Below, one piece after another: positions 44,470-53,155 of a DNA stretch of 64,000 nt. This stretch comes from LSCE01 sp050485425 (GTDB lineage: Bacteria; Pseudomonadota; Gammaproteobacteria; Nitrococcales; Aquisalimonadaceae). The number at the start of each line of letters is the position of its first letter. Positions within the stretch are counted from its first letter, which is position 1. The position numbers and the translations under genes were made by a program. A model generated the notes under the pieces. It worked only from the letters and a program-made list of their open reading frames with translations. It was not told the origin of the DNA and searched no databases. Location of the stretch: assembly GCA_050485425.1 (NCBI GenBank), contig JBJHBJ010000017.1:1-64000 (forward strand), read 5' to 3'.

Positions 44470-46026
44470 CTACAGCACCTGCCGGTGCAGGTAGTCGGCG
44501 GTCCGGAGCGACAACGCCGCAATGGTAAGGGTCGGGCTGGAACAGCCGGCGGTCGGAAACAGGCTGCTGCCCGCGATATAGAGGTTGTCCAGATCGTGAC
44601 AGCGTCCCCAGCGGTCGCAGACACTCGCGGCGGCATCATGCCCCATGCGTGTCGCTCCCATCAGATGGTTCTGGATGCATCCGTAGTCTGACTGATGGAC
44701 ATCCCGCGCCCGCAACTGCTCGAAGATGCGGTGCGCCACGCCGGCGCCCATGTCCAGCGCCCGCCGGTCGAAATCGCTGAACCGCATGTCCACCACCGGG
44801 ATCGGGTCGCCGAAGTTGTCCTGTGCCCGGCGGCTGAGCCGCACCCGGTTCTCCGGCAGCGGCAACATGTCTCCCTTTACATGGATATCCAGATGCTGGC
44901 CATGCTGCTCTCTGACGTGAGAGAGGAGATCAACGCCCCAGAGCTTTGATTTCGAGGCTATTTCAGACGGATGCTCACCGGCGTTCGGATCCGGCGACAA
45001 CATGATATTGCCCGTGTCGGGCAGCAGCTCGTGCTGGTAAAGAGCCCAGCAGTTCGTCGTATGGTAGCCGTTTCGATGCGGGCCCAGTTTTTCCGGGAGG
45101 CGGCCCTTGACGATGATCCGCGGGTGGCTCATGTAGTTTCGGCCCACCATGCCGGAGGAATTCGCCAGGCCATCGGGATAATCGGTACTTGCGGAGAGCA
45201 GCAGCAGTCGCGGAATCTCGACCCCGCCGCCGGCCAGTACGAAGCATCGGGCCGACTGCTCGCGGTCAAGACCGTTTCGGTCCACGTAGCGCACCCGGGC
45301 CACGCGGCGACGGCCGTCGGTGACAAGGCGCCTGACATGCGCCTCGGGGCGAACCTCCAGCCTGCCGGTGGTTTCGGCCCGGTCAACGTGATGCAGCGCG
45401 GAATAGCGCGCCCCGATCGGGCACATCGGGATGCAGGTCGAGAACACCGCGCATGGCGGGCGGCCGTCGTGAGGCCTGGAATTGATGGCGACGGTATTCG
45501 CACCGATCGGCAACCCCAGCGCCTCGAATGCCGGAACAATGAACTCCCGCTCCGCGTAGCTGATGTCAAACGCCGGCAGGGGGAATGGTCCGCTGCGGGG
45601 AGGGTGGCCGGGAGCATCACCACCGGAGACGCCGAGCTGGCGTTCCGCCTCCATGTACCAGGGTTCGATCTCCTCATAGTCCAGCGGCCAGTCCACCGCG
45701 ACCCCGTGTGCGGATTGCATCCGGAAGTCGCCGGGCTGCAGCCGCTGGGCGTTCCCGTTCCAGTGCAGTGTGGTGCCACCGACCGCCTTGATCCGGTTGC
45801 GGTTCAATCCCAGGCTCGGGCGGGCGTTATCCTCGTAATGGTCCCGCTCCTCGCGATACCAGGGCCAGGGATCGCCCCCGCGCTGCAGACGTGCATAACG
45901 TTCCATGTCGGGGTACGTGAATCGTGGCCCGGTGTCCAGCATGACCACATCATGCCCCGCCTCGGCGAGGTACCACGCCGCCAGTGCGCCGGCCACGCCG
46001 GCCCCCACCACGCACACATCAGCCAT
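44470..46026 (-). CDS. GMC-family FAD-dependent oxidoreductase
   Basis: 518 residues. FAD-binding VVGAGVAGALAAWYLAEAG (5-23), and the C-terminal GMC domain with NHLMGATRMGHDAAASV and LYIAGSSLFPTAGCSSPTLT. It has no signal peptide of its own, but it overlaps by 8 bases the gene for a small subunit that has a twin-arginine-type leader. In gluconate 2-dehydrogenase-like enzymes the small subunit carries the flavin subunit through the Tat system. A periplasmic sugar or polyol oxidation linked to EPS is inferred. Confidence 0.86.
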   Translation of the reverse strand: MADVCVVGAGVAGALAAWYLAEAGHDVVMLDTGPRFTYPDMERYARLQRGGDPWPWYREERDHYEDNARPSLGLNRNRIKAVGGTTLHWNGNAQRLQPGDFRMQSAHGVAVDWPLDYEEIEPWYMEAERQLGVSGGDAPGHPPRSGPFPLPAFDISYAEREFIVPAFEALGLPIGANTVAINSRPHDGRPPCAVFSTCIPMCPIGARYSALHHVDRAETTGRLEVRPEAHVRRLVTDGRRRVARVRYVDRNGLDREQSARCFVLAGGGVEIPRLLLLSASTDYPDGLANSSGMVGRNYMSHPRIIVKGRLPEKLGPHRNGYHTTNCWALYQHELLPDTGNIMLSPDPNAGEHPSEIASKSKLWGVDLLSHVREQHGQHLDIHVKGDMLPLPENRVRLSRRAQDNFGDPIPVVDMRFSDFDRRALDMGAGVAHRIFEQLRARDVHQSDYGCIQNHLMGATRMGHDAAASVCDRWGRCHDLDNLYIAGSSLFPTAGCSSPTLTIAALSLRTADYLHRQVL

Positions 46027-46684
46027 GGCGACCGCTCCGGTCCGGAGGAAGGGCCGCTGCCGCGGGGTCTCCCGGCATTCCGGGCCATGTGTCCGTGTTC
46101 CCGACCAGTTTCCAGCCCAGCAGAGAGGTGAAAATGGCGGCAATGAGATCTTCCCGCAGCGTGAAGAGAAGGTGCCGCGCTTCCCGCTGGCGAAAACGCT
46201 GCCATGCCCCTGCCGGCCGCATGGCGTGATAGCGGTCGCGGCTGGGATCTCCGAGCCGGCTGATCAGGGCCAGTTGCCGGTCTGGCGGAAGTTCCGGGAA
46301 AGACGCCGCATCGCCGGTCTCCCGCGCCCGGAGATCGAGCTGTTCACTGGCCTGGACATACAGCGGCAGCAGCCCGTCCTCGGCAGTGCGCGCCGCCGCC
46401 CATCGTCGTACGATCCGGTGAAGTTCCTGCCGCTGATCAGGGTCAGCCGGCGGATACAGCAGCTCCGCCAAGGCCAGCACGGTAGCCATGGCCTCCGGCG
46501 GCAGTACCCCGGTTCCGTGCTCCACGGAAACCCCGTACAGCCGGTCATATGCGGGGAAGAGCAAACGCCTTGCCATCCCTTCCCGGCGCGGCCAGACAGC
46601 CTGGTAGCCGATCACGGCACCCGCCGCACCGGCCGCCAGCGCGGCCAGCATCATTCTTCGGGACCAGCCACCGCGAGACCGCAT
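46019..46684 (-). CDS. Gluconate 2-dehydrogenase subunit 3-like protein with Tat-type leader
   Basis: 221 residues. The leader contains SRRMMLAALAAGAAGAVIG, with Arg-Arg before a hydrophobic run, so twin-arginine export is likely. The body has PPADPDQRQELHRIV and LFTLREDLIAAIFTSLLGWK, in keeping with gluconate 2-dehydrogenase subunit 3. Start ATG 46684 is chosen because GGAGG lies six bases upstream; a GTG two codons earlier is possible. It is transcribed from the dyad operator region at 46742. The usual cytochrome c subunit is not encoded nearby. Confidence 0.78.
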   Translation of the reverse strand: MRSRGGWSRRMMLAALAAGAAGAVIGYQAVWPRREGMARRLLFPAYDRLYGVSVEHGTGVLPPEAMATVLALAELLYPPADPDQRQELHRIVRRWAAARTAEDGLLPLYVQASEQLDLRARETGDAASFPELPPDRQLALISRLGDPSRDRYHAMRPAGAWQRFRQREARHLLFTLREDLIAAIFTSLLGWKLVGNTDTWPGMPGDPAAAALPPDRSGRHG

Positions 46685-46716
46685 ATCCACCCTCCGTCTC
46701 GGCGTTTTTCTGATTT

Positions 46717-46786
46717 ACCGTAGCGTTGCACCCCCCGTGTGTATGTTCGTTAACGTACAGATCCCGTGTCCGCCCCCCGATACGAT
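46717..46786. promoter_or_regulatory. Dyad operator, copy 5, with two divergent class II-type promoters
   Basis: TATGTTCGTTAACGTACAGA at 46742-46761 (core TGTTCG-TTAA-CGTACA, centre 46751.5). Rightward, TACGAT at 46781-46786 starts 29.5 bases away, exactly the distance for a site centred at -41.5. Leftward, TACGGT (minus strand 46722-46717) also starts 29.5 bases away. It serves the large operon at 46825 and the oxidoreductase pair at 46684. Confidence 0.62.
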
Positions 46787-46824
46787 CGCTTCAACAGTGT
46801 TAACGACATGTAGCGGGGACCTCG

Positions 46825-48534
46825 ATGAGGCGGCAGCCGGAGCAGCTATCCAACATGCGTTTTGATGTTGCCGTGATCGGCGGCGGCATCTACGGTGCCT
46901 GTATTGCCCGGGACGCCGCGCTGCGGGGGTTGAGTGTCGCCCTGATTGACCGGGGCGACTTCGGCTCCGGCACAACCCACCAGTCCCTGAAAATCATCCA
47001 TGGCGGATTCCGTTACCTGCAGAGCATGGATCTCCGGCGGCTCAGGGAATCGGTGCATGAGCAACGCTACTGGCTGTGGGCGGTCCCGCACAACGTCCGG
47101 CCCATGAAATGCGTGTTGCCGGCCGAATCCCACGGGGTCCGGCGCGCGCTGCCCATGGCTGCTGCGTTGAAGGCCTACGCCTTGCTTGGCTGGGATCGCA
47201 ACCAGGGCCTGCTGCCCGAACGCCGCCTGCCCCCCGGGGCTTTGCTCTCCAGCGAGGCCATGCATGCCCATGCGCCGCAAGCCGACGCGGCGTTGTGGGA
47301 ACTGGGCGGCGTCATGTGGTACGACGCCCAGGTTCAGGATGCCGACCGCCTGCTCCTGTCCTGCGTTCAGGATGCAGTGGACGCCGGTGCCGTTGCGGTG
47401 AACTACGTGGAAGCGCAGGAACTGAGCCTCGGGAACCGCTCGGTCCGGGGCGTGCGCTGCAAGGATCGCGAATCCGGGCTGACGTTCGAGATCGATGCCC
47501 GGGTCACGGTTAATGCCTGCGGGCCTCTCGCCGCCGGTTTCCTGAACCGTCATGGCGATCTGCTGGCGGCGTACGGTCGGCACGGGGGGCGAACCCGGCT
47601 GGCCAGGTGCACGAACATCGTGGTGCGTGATCTCGGCATGGATGTGGCTTTCGGCATCAATGCCGCGGCCCTGCCTGGCCAGCCGAAGCGCGCGCTGTTC
47701 GTCACTCCCTGGCGGGGGTGCTCCGTGGTGGGTACGAGCAACCATGCCTGCGACGGGGAAAGCGGGGCTGCCGGCGAGGGCGACGTGCGTTTTCTGGTGG
47801 ACGCCGTCAATGCCGCGCTGCCCGGCGCCGGCCTGGGGACCGACGACGTGCTCTACCGGTATACCGGGCTGATGCCTGCCGAAGGGGGCAGCGGCCGCAA
47901 TGTGGAACTGGCGAGTCGCGGCCGGCTGATCGACCATCAAGCGACCGACCGTGTGGACAACCTCATCACCGTCATAGGCGAGAAACTGACCACGGCACGC
48001 CGTATGGCGGAACGGGTAGTCGATCTCGTGCTCGGCAAGCTGGGGCTGTCGCAACGCCCATGCACCGCCGCCGTCAGGCGGTTACCCGGCGGCGATGGCT
48101 TCACCACCATGGCGGAGCTGGAGCGCAGGGCATGCCGCGAGCACCGTCTCAGACCCGGTCAGGCCCTGCGCGAACTGCTGGAAAGCTACGGAACATCGTA
48201 CCCGCAGGTTCTGTGGTCAGGGGACTTCGACCTCCGAAGCCACGCCGCTCCGGGCTGGGAACGGCTTTTCCAGCGTCGCAGCCTGCACGCCATCCGGCAT
48301 GAGATGGCGATCCACCTCGAGGACCTGGTGTATCGCCGCTCAGACCTGCTGGCCCGCGGCCTGTTGTCGGCCCCGCTGCTGGGCTGGGCCGCCACCCTGA
48401 TGGCCGGGGAACTGGGCTGGAGCGAGCAGCGCAGACGGGAGGAACTGGAGCAGATCCTGCTCGCACACCCGCGCCTGCGAGCGCCCACGGCACCATGCGC
48501 CGGGCAGCGTCATCCGGGAAGGGTGCTGCCATGA
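46825..48534 (+). CDS. GlpD-like FAD-dependent glycerol-3-phosphate dehydrogenase family protein
   Basis: 569 residues. FAD-binding motif VAVIGGGIYGACIARDAAL (15-33), then GSGTTHQSLKIIHGGFRYLQ, a signature of the GlpD/DAO family. FVTPWRGCSVVGTSN and TVIGEKLTTARRMAE mark the flavin-site C-terminal end. The C-terminal helical domain (about 415-540) includes HEMAIHLEDLVYRRS, as in GlpD. In an EPS operon, the substrate may be a glycerol-phosphate substituent or another hydroxy acid; this is inference. First gene of a ten-gene overlapping operon. ATG 46855 is a possible alternative start. Confidence 0.84.
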   Translation: MRRQPEQLSNMRFDVAVIGGGIYGACIARDAALRGLSVALIDRGDFGSGTTHQSLKIIHGGFRYLQSMDLRRLRESVHEQRYWLWAVPHNVRPMKCVLPAESHGVRRALPMAAALKAYALLGWDRNQGLLPERRLPPGALLSSEAMHAHAPQADAALWELGGVMWYDAQVQDADRLLLSCVQDAVDAGAVAVNYVEAQELSLGNRSVRGVRCKDRESGLTFEIDARVTVNACGPLAAGFLNRHGDLLAAYGRHGGRTRLARCTNIVVRDLGMDVAFGINAAALPGQPKRALFVTPWRGCSVVGTSNHACDGESGAAGEGDVRFLVDAVNAALPGAGLGTDDVLYRYTGLMPAEGGSGRNVELASRGRLIDHQATDRVDNLITVIGEKLTTARRMAERVVDLVLGKLGLSQRPCTAAVRRLPGGDGFTTMAELERRACREHRLRPGQALRELLESYGTSYPQVLWSGDFDLRSHAAPGWERLFQRRSLHAIRHEMAIHLEDLVYRRSDLLARGLLSAPLLGWAATLMAGELGWSEQRRREELEQILLAHPRLRAPTAPCAGQRHPGRVLP

Positions 48535-49511
48535 CGGACCTGTCGGTCATCGTTCCCGTCTATAACGAGGAAGACAATATCAACCCGTTGCACCAGACGC
48601 TGGATGCAAATCTGCGCGATCTGGGACTGGACTACGAGATCCTGCTGGTGGACGACGGCAGCCGCGACCGCACGGTTGCCCGCATCGTCGAGCTCACGCG
48701 CCAGGATCCCCGCCTGCGTCTGGTCAAGCTGCGACGCAACTATGGCCAGACGCCTGCCATGGCCGCCGGAATGGCAACTGCACGGGGGAGGATACTGATC
48801 ACCATGGACGGGGATCTGCAGAACGATCCCGCGGATATCCCGCTGTTCCTGCAGAAGATCGATGAAGGTTACGACCTTGTCGTCGGCTGGAGGCAGCAGC
48901 GCCAGGACAGGCTGATCAGCCGCAAGATCCCCTCCCGTATCGCCAACTGGTTGATCGGCAAGGTGACCGGCGTACCGATCCACGACAACGGGTGCTCACT
49001 GAAGGCGTATCGCGCCTCGGTCATCCGCGAGGTGCCGCTGTATTCGGAGATGCATCGATTCATTCCCGCCATGGCATCGACGGTGGGTTGCCGGGTCGCG
49101 GAGATACCGGTTCGCCATCACGCCCGGCAGTTCGGACGATCCAAGTACGGCCTTTCCCGGGTCTACAAGGTTCTGCTGGACATGCTGGTGGTCAAGACGC
49201 TGATCTCCTTCGCATTCCGGCCGTTGCTCTGGTTTTCGTTGCTGGCCACGCCGGCGCTCCTGGCAGGAGCGCTGTTCATCGGGCTGTCCCTCTGGTCCGG
49301 AGCTGATGCCGAGGTTCCGCTCTCGCTGCCATTCGCGGCCACCGGCCTCGTGTTCTTCGCTCTGACCGCATTCCTGGCCGGCGCTGGTGCCATTGCGGAA
49401 CTCCTGCTTCGCGCCAAACGCTATGCCGGCGCGGACCGGGCACTGATAACCGCCAGCATTCTGGAACCGGCCGCGGGAGTCGGATCCGCACCAGCAGGGG
49501 AACCCCGATGA
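48531..49511 (+). CDS. Glycosyltransferase family 2, DPM1/ArnC-like with C-terminal membrane segments
   Basis: 326 residues. GT-A start VIVPVYNEEDN (5-15), LLVDDGSRD, and the metal-binding DxD Asp93-Gly-Asp95 in ITMDGDLQNDP. Two membrane helices at about 230-255 and 265-295 are typical of polyprenyl-phosphate glycosyltransferases. It would make the lipid-phosphate sugar donor used by GT-C enzymes such as that at 22301 (inference). Overlaps both neighbours by ATGA and is followed by a DxD-less paralogue. Confidence 0.87.
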   Translation: MTDLSVIVPVYNEEDNINPLHQTLDANLRDLGLDYEILLVDDGSRDRTVARIVELTRQDPRLRLVKLRRNYGQTPAMAAGMATARGRILITMDGDLQNDPADIPLFLQKIDEGYDLVVGWRQQRQDRLISRKIPSRIANWLIGKVTGVPIHDNGCSLKAYRASVIREVPLYSEMHRFIPAMASTVGCRVAEIPVRHHARQFGRSKYGLSRVYKVLLDMLVVKTLISFAFRPLLWFSLLATPALLAGALFIGLSLWSGADAEVPLSLPFAATGLVFFALTAFLAGAGAIAELLLRAKRYAGADRALITASILEPAAGVGSAPAGEPR

Positions 49512-50545
49512 GCAGTGATCGAGCCCCGCCTTCGTTGCTGACGGCCATCATCGTCGTCACCAGCCGCTATGATGATCCTCGCCGCGTTTACCATGATTAC
49601 CGCGACGGGCTCGCCGGCACCGGCAGGATCGTGGAGTTCATCTACGTGCTGGATGGAGCCTATCCCGATGTTCATGAGGCCTTGCGCGAACTACAGCGCG
49701 CCGGAGAGCCGATTCGCATCATCCAGTTGAATCGGGTCTTCGGTGAGGCGGCAGCTCTCTCGGTCGCATTCCGGCAGGTGAAGTCCGGTGATATTGTCCT
49801 GTTGCCGGCTTTCCATCAGATACGTGCGGACAGCCTCCCGAGGCTGGTCGGCGGGCTGGCGGACGCCGACCTGGTGACCTCCCGCCGTTCGCCGCGCACG
49901 GATTCCCTGCTCAACCGACTCCAGACCCGGCTGTTTGCCGGGATCGTGCGCCTGCTCACCCGAACCCAGTTCAGCGACCTCGGAAGCAATGCACGCGCGC
50001 TGCGTTTCCGCGTGGCTCAGGAAGTCATGCTGTACGGGGATCAGCACCGTTTCCTGCCGATACTGGCCGTGAACCAGGGGTTTCGGGTCTCGGAGCTGCC
50101 GCTGCCGCAATCACCGGCAGACCACTCCCTGCGGGTCTATTCGCCCGGTACCTATCTGCGCCGCTTCATCGACCTGCTGACGGTGTTCTTCATCACCAAA
50201 TTCACCCGTCGGCCGATGCGGTTCTACGGGCTGATCGGCTCGGGTACCGCCGGACTGGGCGGCATCTACATGGGGTATCTGGTGTTCCAGAGACTGTTCA
50301 TGGACACCCCCCTGGGTGACCGACCCGCCTTGCTGCTGGCCGCACTGCTGGTCGTGCTTGGTGTTCAGATCTTTTCCATGGGACTGATTGGCGAGCTGAT
50401 CATTTACGCCAACGCCCGGCAAATGAACGACTACGCGGTGGAAGCGGTGATCGAGAACGGGAAACCGCTCCGGCAGAACGAAGAGAGCGCGACCGGAACG
50501 GATGCTCCGGCGCCGTTGCGGACCGGTAGCGGAGCCGGGGCCTGA
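49508..50545 (+). CDS. GT2-like protein lacking the DxD motif (possibly non-catalytic paralogue)
   Basis: 345 residues, colinear with the preceding GT2 gene through the same fold and two C-terminal membrane segments. The position of its DxD reads Ala101-Phe-His103 (LLPAFHQI) where the upstream copy has Asp93-Gly-Asp95. Other family landmarks remain, such as GDQHRFLPILAV, matching SEMHRFIPAMAS. Loss of the metal ligand suggests it is inactive or uses another chemistry; a role as a partner subunit is inference. ATGA overlaps with its upstream neighbour; it may be translationally coupled. Confidence 0.78.
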   Translation: MSSDRAPPSLLTAIIVVTSRYDDPRRVYHDYRDGLAGTGRIVEFIYVLDGAYPDVHEALRELQRAGEPIRIIQLNRVFGEAAALSVAFRQVKSGDIVLLPAFHQIRADSLPRLVGGLADADLVTSRRSPRTDSLLNRLQTRLFAGIVRLLTRTQFSDLGSNARALRFRVAQEVMLYGDQHRFLPILAVNQGFRVSELPLPQSPADHSLRVYSPGTYLRRFIDLLTVFFITKFTRRPMRFYGLIGSGTAGLGGIYMGYLVFQRLFMDTPLGDRPALLLAALLVVLGVQIFSMGLIGELIIYANARQMNDYAVEAVIENGKPLRQNEESATGTDAPAPLRTGSGAGA

Positions 50546-50600
50546 GGGGCATGCGGAAAGGGTGCGTATCGACAGAACCAGAACCGTTATGAGGGTGGGT

Positions 50601-51938
50601 ATGGGTGTCGTCCTGCAGCAGAGCGGGGAGAGCCCGGCGGCCGCCCGGCACTTCGCCGGGGCCGACACGGGGTCGAAGCCCCGGGGGCAGCATGGACATC
50701 CTGTCGTGAGTACCGACAGGAAACGCCCCCGTGTGCTCCTGCTCGGCGGGGATGCCGACTTCAATCTCGGGGATCACGCCATTCAACTCAGTCTTTGCCA
50801 GGCGATGACCAGTGCCTGCCCGCAACTCCGTGTCACTGTGGTCTCGGCCTTGCCACCCCATCACATTGCCGATCGCCAACTGCCCGGTGCTGACACTGTG
50901 CTGCCCCGCGGTCCCCGCGGCCTGCCGGCGCAGATCCGGGCGGCCGCCGGGCATGACGCCGTCGTGATAGGGGGAGGGGGACTGCTCCAGGACGACGATA
51001 GCCGGATCAAGCTGCCTTACTGGGCGCTGCGGCTGTTGTTGATGCGCTTGTTCAATTCGACGTTGATCGCTGTCAGCGTCGGTGCCGGACCACTGCAACG
51101 GCTGGAGAGCCGCTGGTGGGCCCGGTTGGGCGCGCGCGTGCTGGGTGAGTTGTCGGTACGGGATCACTATGCCCGTCAATGGATGGAACAGGCGCTGGGA
51201 CGCCCGGTCGCGGTCGTGCCGGACCCCGCCTTCATGTTGTCCCCGGCACCGTCCCGCGAAGGGGAACGCGTGGTCCGGCAATTGGGGATCTCGCCGTCCA
51301 CGCCGCTGATCGGCGTCTCCCTCAGGGGCTGGTATCACCAGCGGGGCGGGTTTGTCCCGCACCGCTTGCGCGCCCGGTTCGGGCGGCAACGCAGGCAGGG
51401 CGGGGACGCGGCCATGGCGCTGTGGCTGACCGAGATGGAGCAAGGGCTGCAGCGCCTCGCCTCGCTGTTCGGTGCACGTTTGCTGTTCATGCCGAGCTAT
51501 CCGCTGGCTCACGAAGGGGATCTGGAGGTCTGTCGGACTCTGGCAGCGCGAATGGTCGATCACACCGCCAGCGTCGCGGTGATCCGCGATCCGCGACTGT
51601 ACAAGGCGGTCTGCGGCAGGCTTCTGCTCATGATCTCCGCACGCATGCACCCCCTCATCCTTGCGGCGGGCATGGGCGTCCCCATCGTCGGCCTTGGCTA
51701 CAACGGCAAGTTCCAGGGGCTGTTCGACATGCTGGGTATCACACAACGGGTGATACCTCTGGACGATTTCCGGGACCAGCGGGCATGCGCCCAGGATCTC
51801 GTCCGCATGGCGATAACCGCCGTGGAGGAGGATCGTGATCTTGCCGTCCGCTCCAGCAGGCTCGCCGGACAAACGCGAGCCGCCGTCGCGTCCATGCTTT
51901 ACGGCCTGCGAACGGTCATGGAGGAAACAGGTACATGA
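50601..51938 (+). CDS. Polysaccharide pyruvyl transferase family protein
   Basis: About 445 residues. Core begins RVLLLGGDADFNLGDHAI, then VVIGGGGLLQDD, IAVSVGAGPLQ, and a late ISARMHPLILAAGMGVPIVG, which are the conserved segments of CsaB-like pyruvyl transferases that put ketal pyruvate on sugars. The start is uncertain: ATG 50601 follows GAGGGTGGGT and is used here; ATG 50589 and GTG 50706 are alternatives. The first 40 residues are poorly conserved. It overlaps the PaaK-like gene by ATGA. Confidence 0.82.
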   Translation: MGVVLQQSGESPAAARHFAGADTGSKPRGQHGHPVVSTDRKRPRVLLLGGDADFNLGDHAIQLSLCQAMTSACPQLRVTVVSALPPHHIADRQLPGADTVLPRGPRGLPAQIRAAAGHDAVVIGGGGLLQDDDSRIKLPYWALRLLLMRLFNSTLIAVSVGAGPLQRLESRWWARLGARVLGELSVRDHYARQWMEQALGRPVAVVPDPAFMLSPAPSREGERVVRQLGISPSTPLIGVSLRGWYHQRGGFVPHRLRARFGRQRRQGGDAAMALWLTEMEQGLQRLASLFGARLLFMPSYPLAHEGDLEVCRTLAARMVDHTASVAVIRDPRLYKAVCGRLLLMISARMHPLILAAGMGVPIVGLGYNGKFQGLFDMLGITQRVIPLDDFRDQRACAQDLVRMAITAVEEDRDLAVRSSRLAGQTRAAVASMLYGLRTVMEETGT

Positions 51939-53155
51939 GTGGTATCGCCAGCATTGCCACACGGGTGAAACCGGCTGTCTGTCACCAGCTTGAGCGGGTG
52001 CTGGCCCATGCTGCGGCCCGCATCCCGCTGTACGCGCGTTACTGGCAGGAGATGGGCGTGGACCCGCAGCGCCTTTCGCTGCGGACACCATCCGACCTTG
52101 CCCGGTTTCCGGTGATCGACCGCAGCCGGTTCGAGCAGTCCTCGTCAGATCAAATACGTGATCGCCGATGGCCGCGACGACTGCTGCACTGGGAACGTTC
52201 CGGCGGTTCCACAGGTACGCCCCTTGGCATCCCCCTCGACCCCATTACCTATGCCCGCCGGCAGTTTCGTTTCCTCGGTGCATTGATCGAATGCGGCTAT
52301 CGCCCGGGAGACCGCTTCCTGATGTTGACCACGCGTCCGACAGGTCGGCATCCCACGCTACCGAACTGCTTCTGCGCGGATATCCGTTCACCACCACAGA
52401 CGCTGTTGAGGATCTACCGGCAGTTCCGGCCCCGGCTGCTCTACGGTCCGTTGAATTCGCTCCTGCTGCTGGGGGAGGTCATGGAGGTCAGTTCGGAACG
52501 AACGGACCATCCGGCGGTGCTGGTCGCTACTGCAGAAGAGCTCACTGATTCCCAGCGCCGGCGGCTCAGGGCGGTATTCGGCATCGATCCCGCCGACTTC
52601 TACGGCCTCAGTGAAGCGGGTCTGGTGGCATGGAGGCCGCCGTCCGCACGACACTACCGCCCCGCGGATCGGGACCTTTATCTGGAGTTTCTCCCCGTGC
52701 CGGGCGACAGCTCGCTTGAGCGCCTGGTCATCACGGACCGCCATGCAGGCGCGTGCATGCCTCTGGTCCGCTACGAAACGGGGGACCTGGTCCAGCGCGA
52801 AGACGGCTCGGAGGAGAGGCTGCTGTTCGGCTTTCGCGGGCGTTCCGTGGATTGTCTGCGGAAAGCGGATGGAAGCCCGGTTTCTCCGTATCGGGTCACG
52901 TTATTGCTGGAAGACGTAGCCGGATTGCGCCGCTACCAGGTGGTTCAACGAGGCGATCTGGCCATCGATGTCTATCTGTGGGCGACCGAAACGATGCCAG
53001 ACGGAGCGTTCGAAGGAGTGAGAAGCGCGGTGGAGCAGCTCATGGACGGAAGCGTGACCGTCCGGGTCCGCGCAGGAGCGCCGGATTCCGCAGCGGGACT
53101 CCGCAAATTCCGCCCGGTCCGATCGGAAGCGGGAGATGGCGCATGCGCATACTGA
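51935..53155 (+). CDS. PaaK/CapK-like adenylate-forming enzyme
   Basis: 406 residues. Shows SGGSTGTPLGIPLD, a GxSGTT-type AMP-binding loop, and FYGLSEAGLVAW, the A5-like segment of the ANL superfamily. TGDLVQREDGS is the ITGR-like hinge. Relatives in capsule loci (CapK) are often called phenylacetate-CoA ligase-like but have no established substrate. It is in mid-operon between the pyruvyl transferase and a GT4 gene; the function may be acyl activation for EPS decoration (inference). Confidence 0.82.
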   Translation: MSGIASIATRVKPAVCHQLERVLAHAAARIPLYARYWQEMGVDPQRLSLRTPSDLARFPVIDRSRFEQSSSDQIRDRRWPRRLLHWERSGGSTGTPLGIPLDPITYARRQFRFLGALIECGYRPGDRFLMLTTRPTGRHPTLPNCFCADIRSPPQTLLRIYRQFRPRLLYGPLNSLLLLGEVMEVSSERTDHPAVLVATAEELTDSQRRRLRAVFGIDPADFYGLSEAGLVAWRPPSARHYRPADRDLYLEFLPVPGDSSLERLVITDRHAGACMPLVRYETGDLVQREDGSEERLLFGFRGRSVDCLRKADGSPVSPYRVTLLLEDVAGLRRYQVVQRGDLAIDVYLWATETMPDGAFEGVRSAVEQLMDGSVTVRVRAGAPDSAAGLRKFRPVRSEAGDGACAY

